Origin: Planctomycetaceae bacterium
GTDB lineage: Bacteria; Planctomycetota; Planctomycetia; Planctomycetales; Planctomycetaceae
NCBI GenBank assembly: GCA_003503535.1
Contig: DOCI01000317.1
Span: 16,913 to 35,452, forward strand
Direction of reading: 5' to 3'
Length of the DNA stretch: 18,540 nucleotides
The notes beneath the pieces were generated by a model that saw only the letters and a program-made list of their open reading frames with translations, was not told the DNA's origin and made no database searches. Made by a program: the position numbers and the translations under genes. Position 1 is the first letter of the stretch; every line of letters starts with the position of its first letter. This document shows, piece by piece, positions 7,328 to 15,601 of the stretch.

Positions 7328-9292
7328 TCAAACCCGCTTCAGCCAGACGACTTGATAAGGATCCAGTTTCAAGTCGGAAGATGTCTGGAAAGTGGTTTCT
7401 GAAATTACATCTTCAAAGAAGCGACCAAGTCCGGCTGTTCGGAGCAGGTTTCCTGAGATCTCCTGAGGTTCTTCTGAAAAGTTACCTGCTACGATCAGGC
7501 GATCTCCACCCTGACTGCGGACAAAACAAAACACGTGCGAGTTGATCAACGGGACAAGTTCCAGATCCAGACCACTGATGGCGGGGATCGATTTTCGCAG
7601 GGCGATCATCCGTTTAACAGAATTGAAAAGGCGACGGCGAATCATGCGTTCGTCGGAACCGAGTTGATCGCCGAGGTCTTCGAGAAATTCCCAGCGCATT
7701 TTCGGACGATGAATCCAGCGGGTATCGCCAGCTTTGGCAGGGTCTTTGACGAAATCGTAATCGTTCAGCATGCCCCATTCTTCGCCGAGATATAAGAGTG
7801 GAATCCCGCCGATTGAGAGCGTGATTCCATGCAGCAACTGAATACGGCGAATCGCGAGATCTTTAAGTCGATCATCGTTTTGTTGAATCGCCTGCTCGAG
7901 CCCGGCCAGTGAAGCCATCGTTCCCGAAATCCGCATATCACCCGTTTCATGATTGTGCTGGAAGGGGACACCATGTGCAAAAGAGCCGGGGAATTGTCCC
8001 GTGTAGAAGTTGTTCAGGAACTGACGATGATCGTATCCATTGATGCCGACGTGAGCAGCATCCTGGTCATCGAACGTCCAGCCGATGTCATCGTGACAGC
8101 GGAGATAGTTCACCCAAATCGTTTCATCAGGCAATTGATGCCGATGACTGGTTGATTGACGAATCAGTTTTGTCTCGCGTGTTGCCAGCGACTCCCACAA
8201 TAACGCCATCAATGTTGGATTGTAAGAAATCTGACATTCTTCCGGGGAGATATAGCGGACCACGTCATCGGGATGCACAATCGCTTCGGACTTGAACAGT
8301 AATCCCGGAGCAGCCAGTTTTGCCAGCGCATTGTACGCCTGAATGACCGAATGAGCCTGCTCAAGATTCTCACAGGAGGTTCCCATCTGTTTCCAGATGA
8401 AGGCAACCGCATCGAGCCTGAGGATATCGACACCCACATTTGCCAGAAACAACATCTCTTCGAGCATCGCCCGGAAGACGGCTGGATTGCGGTACTTCAA
8501 ATCCCATTGATAGCTGTTGAAGGTCGTCCAGACCCATTGTTCCATGCCATCGTGCCAGGTGAAATTGCCTCGCCGAACTGTCGGAAATATTTCCCGTAAA
8601 GTCCGCTCATACTGATCGGGAACTGTGCGGTCGGGGAAGATGTAATAGAAATCTCGATACTCAGGATCGTTCGACTGAGCCAGCTTTGCCCACTCGTGAT
8701 CATCAGACGTGTGATTGAACACAAAATCGAGCACGAGTGAAATACCCGCTTCCCGTAAATCTTTTCCGAGTAATCGTAAATCTTCAATGGTTCCGAGACG
8801 GGGATCGACTGAGCGATAATTGCTGATTGCATAACCACCATCGTTATCGCCCGGGCGGACGGCAAACAGGGGCATCAGATGCAGATAGGTCAGTCCCAGA
8901 TCTTTGAAGTAGGGAATGCAGTCGCGCAGACGCCCCAGATTTTCGCTGAAGAGATCGACATAAAGTGCCCCGCCAACGAGTTTTTCGGAGCGGAACCAGT
9001 TGTCTTCATAGACGCGATGACGATCCAGCTCTTTCAGATCCTGTGGTCGGTCACACCAGGCCCGAGCTGCTGAGAGGAGGATTTCTTCCAGATGATAGAA
9101 AAAATCGTAGCGGTCCCCATACAGTTCGATCAGCAGGCGGAATAAACGCGGCCAGATCTCTGTGAGTCGTTCATCGAAATCACGGATTTCCTCCGGACTC
9201 GCTTCGGTTGTTTGCCAGAAGCGTTCGAGTCGCGGTCGGAGTCGTCTCAGTGAAATTTCAGCTTCAGGATTGGTTTTCAACAAGTTGCTCAT
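7328..9292 (-). CDS. ams: Amylosucrase (GH13)
   Basis: Converts sucrose into an alpha-1,4-glucan plus fructose, using the glucosyl unit directly. The start ATG at 9292 gives 654 aa, near the length of Neisseria polysaccharea amylosucrase; an upstream-extended frame to 9382 would lie wholly inside the synthase gene. The sequence follows that enzyme closely: [66 protein letters not shown] and [18 protein letters not shown]. In 654-aa numbering the nucleophile is Asp294, the acid/base Glu336 ([10 protein letters not shown]) and the third carboxylate Asp401 (RCHDDIGW). All are present. There is no signal peptide, so action is cytoplasmic. The start overlaps the end of the sucrose-phosphate synthase gene by 29 nt, implying one transcript and probable translational coupling. 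It most likely feeds sucrose into glycogen or glucan. Confidence 0.95.
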   Translation of the reverse strand: MSNLLKTNPEAEISLRRLRPRLERFWQTTEASPEEIRDFDERLTEIWPRLFRLLIELYGDRYDFFYHLEEILLSAARAWCDRPQDLKELDRHRVYEDNWFRSEKLVGGALYVDLFSENLGRLRDCIPYFKDLGLTYLHLMPLFAVRPGDNDGGYAISNYRSVDPRLGTIEDLRLLGKDLREAGISLVLDFVFNHTSDDHEWAKLAQSNDPEYRDFYYIFPDRTVPDQYERTLREIFPTVRRGNFTWHDGMEQWVWTTFNSYQWDLKYRNPAVFRAMLEEMLFLANVGVDILRLDAVAFIWKQMGTSCENLEQAHSVIQAYNALAKLAAPGLLFKSEAIVHPDDVVRYISPEECQISYNPTLMALLWESLATRETKLIRQSTSHRHQLPDETIWVNYLRCHDDIGWTFDDQDAAHVGINGYDHRQFLNNFYTGQFPGSFAHGVPFQHNHETGDMRISGTMASLAGLEQAIQQNDDRLKDLAIRRIQLLHGITLSIGGIPLLYLGEEWGMLNDYDFVKDPAKAGDTRWIHRPKMRWEFLEDLGDQLGSDERMIRRRLFNSVKRMIALRKSIPAISGLDLELVPLINSHVFCFVRSQGGDRLIVAGNFSEEPQEISGNLLRTAGLGRFFEDVISETTFQTSSDLKLDPYQVVWLKRV

Positions 9293-11444
9293 CGACACTG
9301 TCGTTTGGAATGATGATGTTGTCCAGGAATTGATAGTATTGAATCCCTTCAATAATGCCCTGCGCGTGATGCCCTTCGGCAAAGTAAATGCGGGGCCACT
9401 TCTTCAGCCGATTCAACTCGGGACTGTGGTTTCCGACGACAACACCTAACGTCCGCCCTTTCAGCATCCCTTCATCGTTGCCGCAATCTCCGCCAACGAG
9501 CACTTTTTCCGGAGCAAAACCCCAGCGATACAGAAAATGACGCATACTGTATTCACTTCCGCCGCGTACGGGAATGATATCCAGATACATATCTAAAGAA
9601 AGGACAACACTGGCCTTTAAACCAGCCTGCCGTAATGTTCGTTTGATTTCGGTCAGATTGGGCGCTTTCGACTTGTCGATTTCATAACTGATTTTAAATT
9701 CCGACTGATGATCGTCCGACTGCATGTAGAAACCCGGTAAACTCGACAAAGCCTCGCAGATTTCATCCCGTTTCCACTGATAGCCAATCTGATTCCGCCA
9801 ACTGGTATCGAGTACCAGATCTTTGCCGTAATACAGCTCGGTTCCGACGGCGATATCCAGAAAATCGGGCATCGGCAGGTTTAATTCTTCAATCAGCTTC
9901 TTTGCACTGGCCAGCGGCCGCCCCGTCGCGATTCCGAAGCCGACATTCGGGTTCGCTTTGATCATTTCGATTAACTCGTGCAGGGCTTCATCATCGCCTG
10001 TCAACGTGTTGTCGAGATCGGTAATAATCATCCGATCAAACTTGGGGATCTGCCGCCGATTCGCAGGGCTGGCCAACGCCGGTGGTGGGGAAGTCGAAAG
10101 AATATCATTCAAATCCCGTAGATATCGACGGGCATGATTCGACCAGGCATAGTGTTCCCGTGCCCCTTCGAGTCCATTTTTCGACCACTCATCCCATTGT
10201 TCGGGTTCCGTTAATGTCCTGAGCAGGGCATGTTCTATCACTTTTTCATCAAGCGGATCGACCAGCAAGCCGTTTTTGCAGTTGGCGATAATATCCCGCG
10301 GCCCGCCATCGTTGGTGGCGACAATTGGCAGTCCTGAACCAGCCGCTTCAAGCAGTGTGAGTCCAAACGGTTCCGTCAGAGCCGCATTCACGAATACTCC
10401 GCGTGTCTGTGTGACGTACCGATAAAGCAACGGCACTTCGGAAGGGTGATGTGTTTTGGGATAGGCGATTTTTCCATACAGATCATACACATCAATGAGG
10501 GTCATCACGTGTCGGATAATCTTGCGTTGACTTTTCGGTAAATCGCGGAGGTCCTCTCGCGTGCCCAGGATCATCACCAGATTGGCGGCTTCCTGAAGCC
10601 TCTCGCTTTCGCCAAAGATTTTGACGAGCATTTCAAGATTTTTGCGTTCGTCGGGACGAGCCATCGCCAGAATAATCGGCTTGTCCGGCTCTCGCAAAAA
10701 GCGATTGATTTCCTGCACAATGGGAGTCTTGTCTGCATCGACTGGATCCGTTGTGAACGATTCCAGATCGACACCAGGAGGGATCACTTCCATCCGCGTG
10801 GGAATGTAGTGATCGTACATGCCATACTGCTGTTCGACTTCCTGATTCGTACTCGTCACGACCATAGCCGCGGTTTCGAGGGCGAATTCCTCCGCTTCGA
10901 TTCGTTGCGTCAGATTATAAGTCTTCTCGATGTTCGCAGCATTGGAGGAATTGGCCATCAGGCGTTCCCGTTTCACCCGACCCAACGAATGACCGGTGAA
11001 GACAAACGGGATATGTAGCAATCGGGAGAGATAAGCGCCCGCCAGACCTGCATCGGCGTAGTGTCCATGAATAATGTCGGGCAAGCCATGTCGTTTGAAA
11101 TGGATCAACGCCTGGTCGATAAACATTTCAATGTAAGGCCAGAGGGATTCTTTGCGAAGATATTTTTTGGGGCCAAACGGCAGTCGGATAATGCGGACAT
11201 TATCTGCCAGTTGCTCTTCGACCTGAGCATAATCGTCACTGAGACGATGGTCGAAGATTTGTCGGGTTATCAACTCGACTTCGGACACATCTTTTCGTTG
11301 ACCGAGTTCCTTGGCCAACTCAAGCACATATTTGATTTGCCCACCGGTATCCGCATCGCGTCCTAATTCCGGTTCGTGCCCTCGAATCAATCCATGCAGA
11401 CTGATCAATGCAATTTTAGCGTCGGAGAATTTCGTTTCGCTCAT
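9264..11444 (-). CDS. spsA: Sucrose-phosphate synthase with fused C-terminal HAD domain
   Basis: About 726 aa from ATG 11444, which has AGGA 4 nt upstream; a TTG at 11492 would add 16 residues. It joins UDP-glucose (or ADP-glucose) and fructose-6-phosphate to sucrose-6-phosphate. The GT-B/GT4 domain spans about residues 8-455: the signature [53 protein letters not shown] (phosphate-binding Arg263/Lys268) and [20 protein letters not shown] with the paired Glu358/Glu366. A HAD domain follows from about residue 471: DLDNT (476-480), ATGR and GGDCGND (651-657). Its motif III lysine is missing: the equivalent place in RGGSEYSM is Ser630. The fused domain may therefore be regulatory or structural, as reported for other synthases. 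The gene is first in a two-gene unit with amylosucrase and is transcribed divergently from the stand-alone phosphatase. Confidence 0.93.
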   Translation of the reverse strand: MSETKFSDAKIALISLHGLIRGHEPELGRDADTGGQIKYVLELAKELGQRKDVSEVELITRQIFDHRLSDDYAQVEEQLADNVRIIRLPFGPKKYLRKESLWPYIEMFIDQALIHFKRHGLPDIIHGHYADAGLAGAYLSRLLHIPFVFTGHSLGRVKRERLMANSSNAANIEKTYNLTQRIEAEEFALETAAMVVTSTNQEVEQQYGMYDHYIPTRMEVIPPGVDLESFTTDPVDADKTPIVQEINRFLREPDKPIILAMARPDERKNLEMLVKIFGESERLQEAANLVMILGTREDLRDLPKSQRKIIRHVMTLIDVYDLYGKIAYPKTHHPSEVPLLYRYVTQTRGVFVNAALTEPFGLTLLEAAGSGLPIVATNDGGPRDIIANCKNGLLVDPLDEKVIEHALLRTLTEPEQWDEWSKNGLEGAREHYAWSNHARRYLRDLNDILSTSPPPALASPANRRQIPKFDRMIITDLDNTLTGDDEALHELIEMIKANPNVGFGIATGRPLASAKKLIEELNLPMPDFLDIAVGTELYYGKDLVLDTSWRNQIGYQWKRDEICEALSSLPGFYMQSDDHQSEFKISYEIDKSKAPNLTEIKRTLRQAGLKASVVLSLDMYLDIIPVRGGSEYSMRHFLYRWGFAPEKVLVGGDCGNDEGMLKGRTLGVVVGNHSPELNRLKKWPRIYFAEGHHAQGIIEGIQYYQFLDNIIIPNDSVDEQLVENQS

Positions 11445-11691
11445 GTCATCCTGGAGAGTAAGCGACCCTGGCCGGCTAGATATTTTCCACAAAGTTTCAT
11501 TGATCGCTATGAGATCAAAGATACTGTCCGTTCAACGTCCAGTACGAGCCCGTCAGAATCTGGTTTTCGTCACATTTTCAATTGACAATCACTACGCCTG
11601 TTCGCAGAAAATATGACTGTTCGTTACGATGGTATAACCATCTTGTCCTATAATTCTTTTTAAACAATAGCAAATTCAGGCTAAGATTTAA
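11445..11691. promoter_or_regulatory. Divergent control region between synthase and phosphatase genes
   Basis: These 247 nt separate two divergent sucrose genes and must hold promoters for both. A consensus-like TATAAT at 11649-11654 sits 37 nt before the phosphatase ATG and is a candidate -10 box. The matching -35 is poor (TTACGA at 11624-11629, 19-nt spacing). A perfect TTGACA at 11582-11587 has no good -10 at normal spacing on the plus strand. I found no clear operator repeat. The assignment of exact boxes is tentative. Confidence 0.4.
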
Positions 11692-12501
11692 ATGACATTA
11701 TGTCCACATGCGATTCTGGCGTCCGATTTGGATGGAACATTAATCCCCCTCGATGGTCAACCAGAGCAACAACGAGATCTGCAGCACTTGGGTCAATCAC
11801 TGAAAGAGAACCGCATCCCACTTATTTACGTAACGGGACGGCATCTGCAATCAGTCGAGAAAGCTCAGCAGGAATTTCGACTGCCGGAACCTGACTGGGT
11901 GATTTGCGATGTCGGCAGCACAATCTGTCGACGCAACGCCATCGGCAAACTCGAACCGCTGCACGAGTACGCAAAGCATCAACACGAAATTGTCAAAGCC
12001 TGTCCACGAACAGACGTTCTGCAATATGCTACCAAAATCCCCGGTTTGAGAGAACAGGAAGCCTTTAAGCAGGGGCCTTACAAGCTCAGTTTCTATGCCG
12101 ATGAAACTCAGCTCAGTGAGATCGAACAAAACCTGCAGGAACTTCTCAAAGACCAGCAGATTCCCTGGTCGCTCATCTGCAGTGTCGATCCCTTCAATCG
12201 CGATGGACTCGTCGATTTATTGCCGCAGGATATCTCCAAGGCTTATGCTCTCAAATGGTGGGCGGACTTTGCTGGTTACGAAGATTCTCAAATCGTTTTC
12301 GCGGGCGATTCTGGTAATGATTACGCGGCTTTTGTTAGTGGCTTTCGTGCTATTCTCGTGAATAACACGAATCAGAAAATTGTCGATCAAGTCGCACAGG
12401 AACATCATAAACTTGGTTACACCAACCGTATGTATCACGCCAAATCATCCGCGACGAGCGGAGTTCTGGAAGGTTGTCGGGCGTATCAGCTTTTCAATTG
12501 A
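11692..12501 (+). CDS. spp: Sucrose-6-phosphate phosphatase (HAD-IIB)
   Basis: 269 aa, typical for the family. It removes phosphate from sucrose-6-phosphate, making sucrose synthesis irreversible. All four HAD motifs are visible: DLDGT (residues 12-16) with the nucleophile and acid/base aspartates, VTGR (47-50), the motif III lysine in DISKAYALKW (Lys183) and GDSGND (205-210). ICDVGSTIC (71-79) resembles the SPP sugar-binding region, and the cap domain between contains GPYKLSFYAD. ATG 11692 is the natural start. The divergent synthase gene and the amylosucrase gene beyond it support this role over a generic HAD phosphatase. A glucosylglycerol- or mannosylglycerate-type phosphatase cannot be fully excluded by eye. 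Confidence 0.85.
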   Translation: MTLCPHAILASDLDGTLIPLDGQPEQQRDLQHLGQSLKENRIPLIYVTGRHLQSVEKAQQEFRLPEPDWVICDVGSTICRRNAIGKLEPLHEYAKHQHEIVKACPRTDVLQYATKIPGLREQEAFKQGPYKLSFYADETQLSEIEQNLQELLKDQQIPWSLICSVDPFNRDGLVDLLPQDISKAYALKWWADFAGYEDSQIVFAGDSGNDYAAFVSGFRAILVNNTNQKIVDQVAQEHHKLGYTNRMYHAKSSATSGVLEGCRAYQLFN

Positions 12502-12627
12502 CGATCACTGATTCGACAACAGGAATGGATTTAGCGCATACTGATACGACCATCACCAGGAACGAACAATCGCTCGCTGGTGTCAATATGTTACAACTCC
12601 TTCACTCCATCGACCGAGGTTGAAGAC

Positions 12628-14103
12628 ATGAATCCGATTCCCATGCGAGACGAATTCAATCGTGCATTGCACATGACACGAAGGCATCTGTTCGGACAGG
12701 CTTCGCTCGGCTTGGGAACTGCAGCTCTGGCTTCGTTGAATACAGGAGGCCTCGCGACGGCCAGCAGCAATGCCGGTCTCCCCGAGTTGCCGCACTTTGC
12801 TCCTAAAGCCAAGCGGGCCATTTATCTGTTCATGGCTGGAGCACCTTCTCAACTTGATACCTTCGATTACAAACCAAAACTGAACGATCTGTTCAATGAA
12901 GATCTTCGCAAGATGCCCGATGTCCAGAAAGGACAACGCATCACAACGATGACTTCCGGACAATTGTCCCTGCCGATCGCTCCCTCCAAATTTAAGTTTG
13001 CTCAACACGGCGAATCCCGCGCCTGGGTGAGCGACCTGCTCCCTTACACCGCGAAAATGGTTGATGATATTGCCATCGTAAAAACGGTTCATACCGAAGC
13101 GATCAATCATGATCCCGCCATCACTTACATCTGCACGGGAAATCAATTGCCGGGAAAAGCGAGCCTGGGTGCGTGGCTTAGTTATGGACTCGGTTCCATG
13201 AATGATAATCTCCCTTCATTCGTGGTAATGACTCCTACCTGGACAGGACGCCCGGAAGCGCAGGCGTTGTATAACCGATTGTGGGGATCGGGATTTCTTC
13301 CTACGAAATATCAGGGAGTTTCGCTTCGCTCGCAGGGTGATCCTGTATTGTTTTTGTCGAATCCACCGGGGATCGATCGGGAAACTCGCCGCAGTATGTT
13401 GGATCGGGCGGCTGAGTTGAATCGTCAAACTTATGAATCGTGGGGCGATCCGCAAACGCGCGCTCGTGTCGAACAGGCTGAAATGGCATTTCGGATGCAG
13501 GCCTCTGTTCCTGATCTCGTCGATATTTCCGGGGAGACCAAAGAGACTCTCGAAATGTACGGCGACGAAGTGACCAAGCCGGGCACATTCGCGGCGAGTT
13601 GTCTGCTGGCTCGCCGGATGGCGGAGCGGGATGTCCGTTTTGTGCAGATCTTTCATCGAGGTTGGGATCAACATGCGAACATGGCTCGCGATTTGCCCAA
13701 TCAATGTCACGATATCGATCAGCCAGCCTGGGCATTGATTCAGGATTTGAAACAGCGCGGCATGCTTGACGATACGCTCGTAGTGTGGGGCGGCGAATTT
13801 GGCAGAACGGTTTATTGTCAGGGGAAATTGACACGAGAAAATTACGGTCGCGATCATCACCCGAGAAACTTCTGTGTCTGGCTGGCCGGGGGTGGAATTA
13901 AGCCCGGTGTTGTGTACGGCGAAACCGATGACTTCAGTTACAATGCGATTGAGAATCCTGTGCACATTCACGATTTGAATGCGACAATCCTCCGCTGTAT
14001 GGGAATCGACAATTCCCGATTCACTTTCCGAGCGCAAGGTCTGGATGTTCGTCTGACCGGCGTCGAGGAGCATCATCCGGTCGAAGGAATTATGAAGTCG
14101 TGA
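12628..14103 (+). CDS. DUF1501 family secreted protein (Tat signal)
   Basis: About 491 aa from ATG 12628, chosen because GAGG (12616-12619) precedes it by 8 nt; a GTG at 12580 would add 16 residues before the Tat signal. The N-terminus [20 protein letters not shown] is a twin-arginine export signal (Arg18-Arg19). The body is classic DUF1501, an alkaline-phosphatase/sulfatase-like fold abundant in planctomycetes: [88 protein letters not shown] and [17 protein letters not shown]. No biochemical activity is established. In planctomycetes these genes usually sit next to a DUF1549/DUF1553 cytochrome-like gene, which is absent here. It ends in a 4-nt overlap with folP. Confidence 0.92.
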   Translation: MNPIPMRDEFNRALHMTRRHLFGQASLGLGTAALASLNTGGLATASSNAGLPELPHFAPKAKRAIYLFMAGAPSQLDTFDYKPKLNDLFNEDLRKMPDVQKGQRITTMTSGQLSLPIAPSKFKFAQHGESRAWVSDLLPYTAKMVDDIAIVKTVHTEAINHDPAITYICTGNQLPGKASLGAWLSYGLGSMNDNLPSFVVMTPTWTGRPEAQALYNRLWGSGFLPTKYQGVSLRSQGDPVLFLSNPPGIDRETRRSMLDRAAELNRQTYESWGDPQTRARVEQAEMAFRMQASVPDLVDISGETKETLEMYGDEVTKPGTFAASCLLARRMAERDVRFVQIFHRGWDQHANMARDLPNQCHDIDQPAWALIQDLKQRGMLDDTLVVWGGEFGRTVYCQGKLTRENYGRDHHPRNFCVWLAGGGIKPGVVYGETDDFSYNAIENPVHIHDLNATILRCMGIDNSRFTFRAQGLDVRLTGVEEHHPVEGIMKS

Positions 14104-14975
14104 ATCTACAGAATTTGAATTCCGATTCGTCCCTCCGTCTCTGGAAATTTGGGAAGCGAGAGTATCAGTTAGGCAAACATCCCCTGATCATGGGGATTGT
14201 TAACGTGACTCCTGACAGCTTTTCGGATGGCGGGCAGTTTCTGCAGACGCAATCAGCCGTTGAACATGCCTTGCAACTTGTTGAAGAGGGAGCGGACTTC
14301 CTCGATATCGGCGGGGAATCGACTCGTCCGGGAGCAGAGCCTGTTTCGGCTGAAGACGAGATCAAACGTGTGCTTCCCGTTGTCGAAGAGTTATCCGGGA
14401 AAATATCGATTCCGATTTCTATCGACACGACTAAGGCCGAAGTCGCCAGAGCTTGTCTGTCTGCAGGAGCGGAAATCATCAATGATATTTCCGGTTTGAC
14501 GTTCGATGAACAGATGCCGGAAGTCTGCCGGGAAGCTGATGCGGGGATTGTCTGCATGCATATCAAGGGGACGCCGCAAACAATGCAGGAATATCCACAT
14601 TATGATCATTGTGTGCAGGAAATTGATGAGTGGCTGCAGGCTCGCTTGAAATCGCTCAACGATCAGGGAATCGATTCCACCCGGCTTGTCCTCGACCCAG
14701 GCATCGGCTTCGGAAAAACCGCTGAGCATAATCTGGAAATTCTCTCATCAATTGAGCAGTTAAGGAAATCGGGGCGACCTGTTTTGATCGGACATTCCCG
14801 CAAACGATTTCTTAAAAAAGTCCTCAATCGGGAAATGGAAGAACGCTTGGCCGGGACGATTGGTGTCGCGATTGCACTGGCAGAACAACAGACCGACATT
14901 ATCCGCGTCCACGATGTCGCTGCGATTCAAGATGCACTGCTCGCCTGGAAAACCGTTCGCGAGTGGCAGCAATAA
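14100..14975 (+). CDS. folP: Dihydropteroate synthase
   Basis: 291 aa, standard length. It condenses p-aminobenzoate with 6-hydroxymethyl-dihydropterin pyrophosphate in folate synthesis, in the cytoplasm, and is the sulfonamide target. Hallmarks are present: [17 protein letters not shown] (residues 31-47), [56 protein letters not shown] (198-207) and IGHSRKRFL (230-238). The start GTG 14100 overlaps the preceding DUF1501 stop codon by 4 nt (GTGA), with AAGGA 11 nt upstream inside that gene, so translation is probably coupled. No other folate gene is nearby. Confidence 0.95.
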   Translation: MNLQNLNSDSSLRLWKFGKREYQLGKHPLIMGIVNVTPDSFSDGGQFLQTQSAVEHALQLVEEGADFLDIGGESTRPGAEPVSAEDEIKRVLPVVEELSGKISIPISIDTTKAEVARACLSAGAEIINDISGLTFDEQMPEVCREADAGIVCMHIKGTPQTMQEYPHYDHCVQEIDEWLQARLKSLNDQGIDSTRLVLDPGIGFGKTAEHNLEILSSIEQLRKSGRPVLIGHSRKRFLKKVLNREMEERLAGTIGVAIALAEQQTDIIRVHDVAAIQDALLAWKTVREWQQ

Positions 14976-14996
14976 ACTGTTATTTCCAAACAGACC

Positions 14997-15138
14997 AGTA
15001 GGGTGCGTCCTGACGCACCGGGGTGGAGTGTCGATTTTGATTTATTTGTGATGCTTGAGCCGGGATGGTTTCGTGTATGGAGAGATACTCTGTGAGGAAG
15101 CCATGTCGGCAGAATGGTGCGTCAGGACGCACCCTACT
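14997..15138. repeat. REPIN-like inverted hairpin pair (GTAG-headed)
   Basis: Two perfect 23-nt inverted arms (14997-15019 and 15116-15138) are separated by 96 nt. Each arm folds alone: an 8-bp stem GGTGCGTC/GACGCACC around two bases. GTAG stands directly at the 5' foot of the left hairpin (14998-15001) and CTAC closes the right (15134-15137), the same plan as the pair at 6466-6555 but with unrelated stem sequence. It lies 21 nt after folP and may also end its transcript, but there is no T-run. Confidence 0.75.
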
Positions 15139-15153
15139 ATTCCGACTACCGCA

Positions 15154-15244
15154 AAATGTCGTGTGAATTCAATATCGGGGAGCAGTCAAACTGACTGCGA
15201 AATAGCGATTTGAGAGCGACATTTAAAGCTCGAAAGAGCACTAC
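15154..15244. repeat. 91-nt direct repeat, copy 1
   Basis: The first of two tandemly spaced copies, 77 of 91 positions identical to copy 2 by my alignment. It contains a hairpin GCAGTCA/TGACTGC (15182-15198) and a short GCTC/GAGC stem with a GAAA tetraloop, and ends in CTAC. Read on the minus strand it begins GTAG followed by the GCTC/GAGC hairpin. Confidence 0.75.
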
Positions 15245-15260
15245 TTTTTCGTCTATCACT

Positions 15261-15351
15261 AAATGTCGTGTGCGTTCAGAATTCTGGAGCAGGCAAGCTG
15301 CCTGCGGAATAGCGATTTGAGGGCGACAATTAGAGCTCGAAAGAGCACTAC
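15261..15351. repeat. 91-nt direct repeat, copy 2
   Basis: The second copy begins 16 nt after the first ends. Its hairpin is GCAGGCA/TGCCTGC (15289-15305): relative to copy 1 the T15186-A15194 pair has become G15293-C15301, a compensatory change. The GCTC-GAAA-GAGC hairpin and CTAC end are unchanged. Confidence 0.75.
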
Positions 15352-15601
15352 GAAACTGAGGAGCTTTCAATCCCATTAACCCCAACCCCCCTAAGCAACG
15401 CAATCGCTACAGCCTGAATAATCATGAATATCATTACATCTGAAATATTTGAAGGAGTACTCTGTCTATATCGCTAGCCAATTTGGTGAACAGCACGCAA
15501 TTGGCCGACATTGGAAATAAGAATTTATGTTTTGGTTCCAATTACATTTTGGAATCTTTGCCCAGATAACGATTTCCAGATTAAAGCAGGGAACGCTTCA
15601 C

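Larger units (their letters stand above)
14976..15601. other. Repeat-rich intergenic region after folP
   Basis: About 625 nt without a credible gene. It holds a GTAG-headed inverted hairpin pair (14997-15138) and two direct copies of a 91-nt repeat (15154-15244 and 15261-15351). The remaining 250 nt before the next start are AT-richer and probably contain the promoter of the barrel gene, though no convincing box was found. GAAGGAG at about 15450 resembles a ribosome site but no ORF follows it. Confidence 0.6.

Noticed and set aside
11582..11587. Perfect TTGACA as a -35 box for the phosphatase gene
   Set aside because: The nearest -10-like hexamers lie 20-24 nt away, outside the usual spacing; TATAAT at 11649 is too far to pair with it.
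12554..12582. CACCAG/CTGGTG inverted repeat before the DUF1501 gene as an operator
   Set aside because: The stem is only 6 bp with a 17-nt loop and no second site; it is too weak to call.
13216..14076. 286-aa minus-strand ORF opposite the DUF1501 gene, with a second one at 13301-13834
   Set aside because: Both lie inside a strongly recognisable gene on the other strand, have no ribosome site or domain, and show the composition expected of antisense codons.
15154..15351. Possible CRISPR array
   Set aside because: There are only two copies, of 91 nt, with a 16-nt spacer and 14 differences; no cas gene is present.
15146..15403. 85-aa minus-strand ORF after folP
   Set aside because: It is a translation of the two 91-nt structured repeats, which show compensatory changes in hairpins rather than codon-like conservation.
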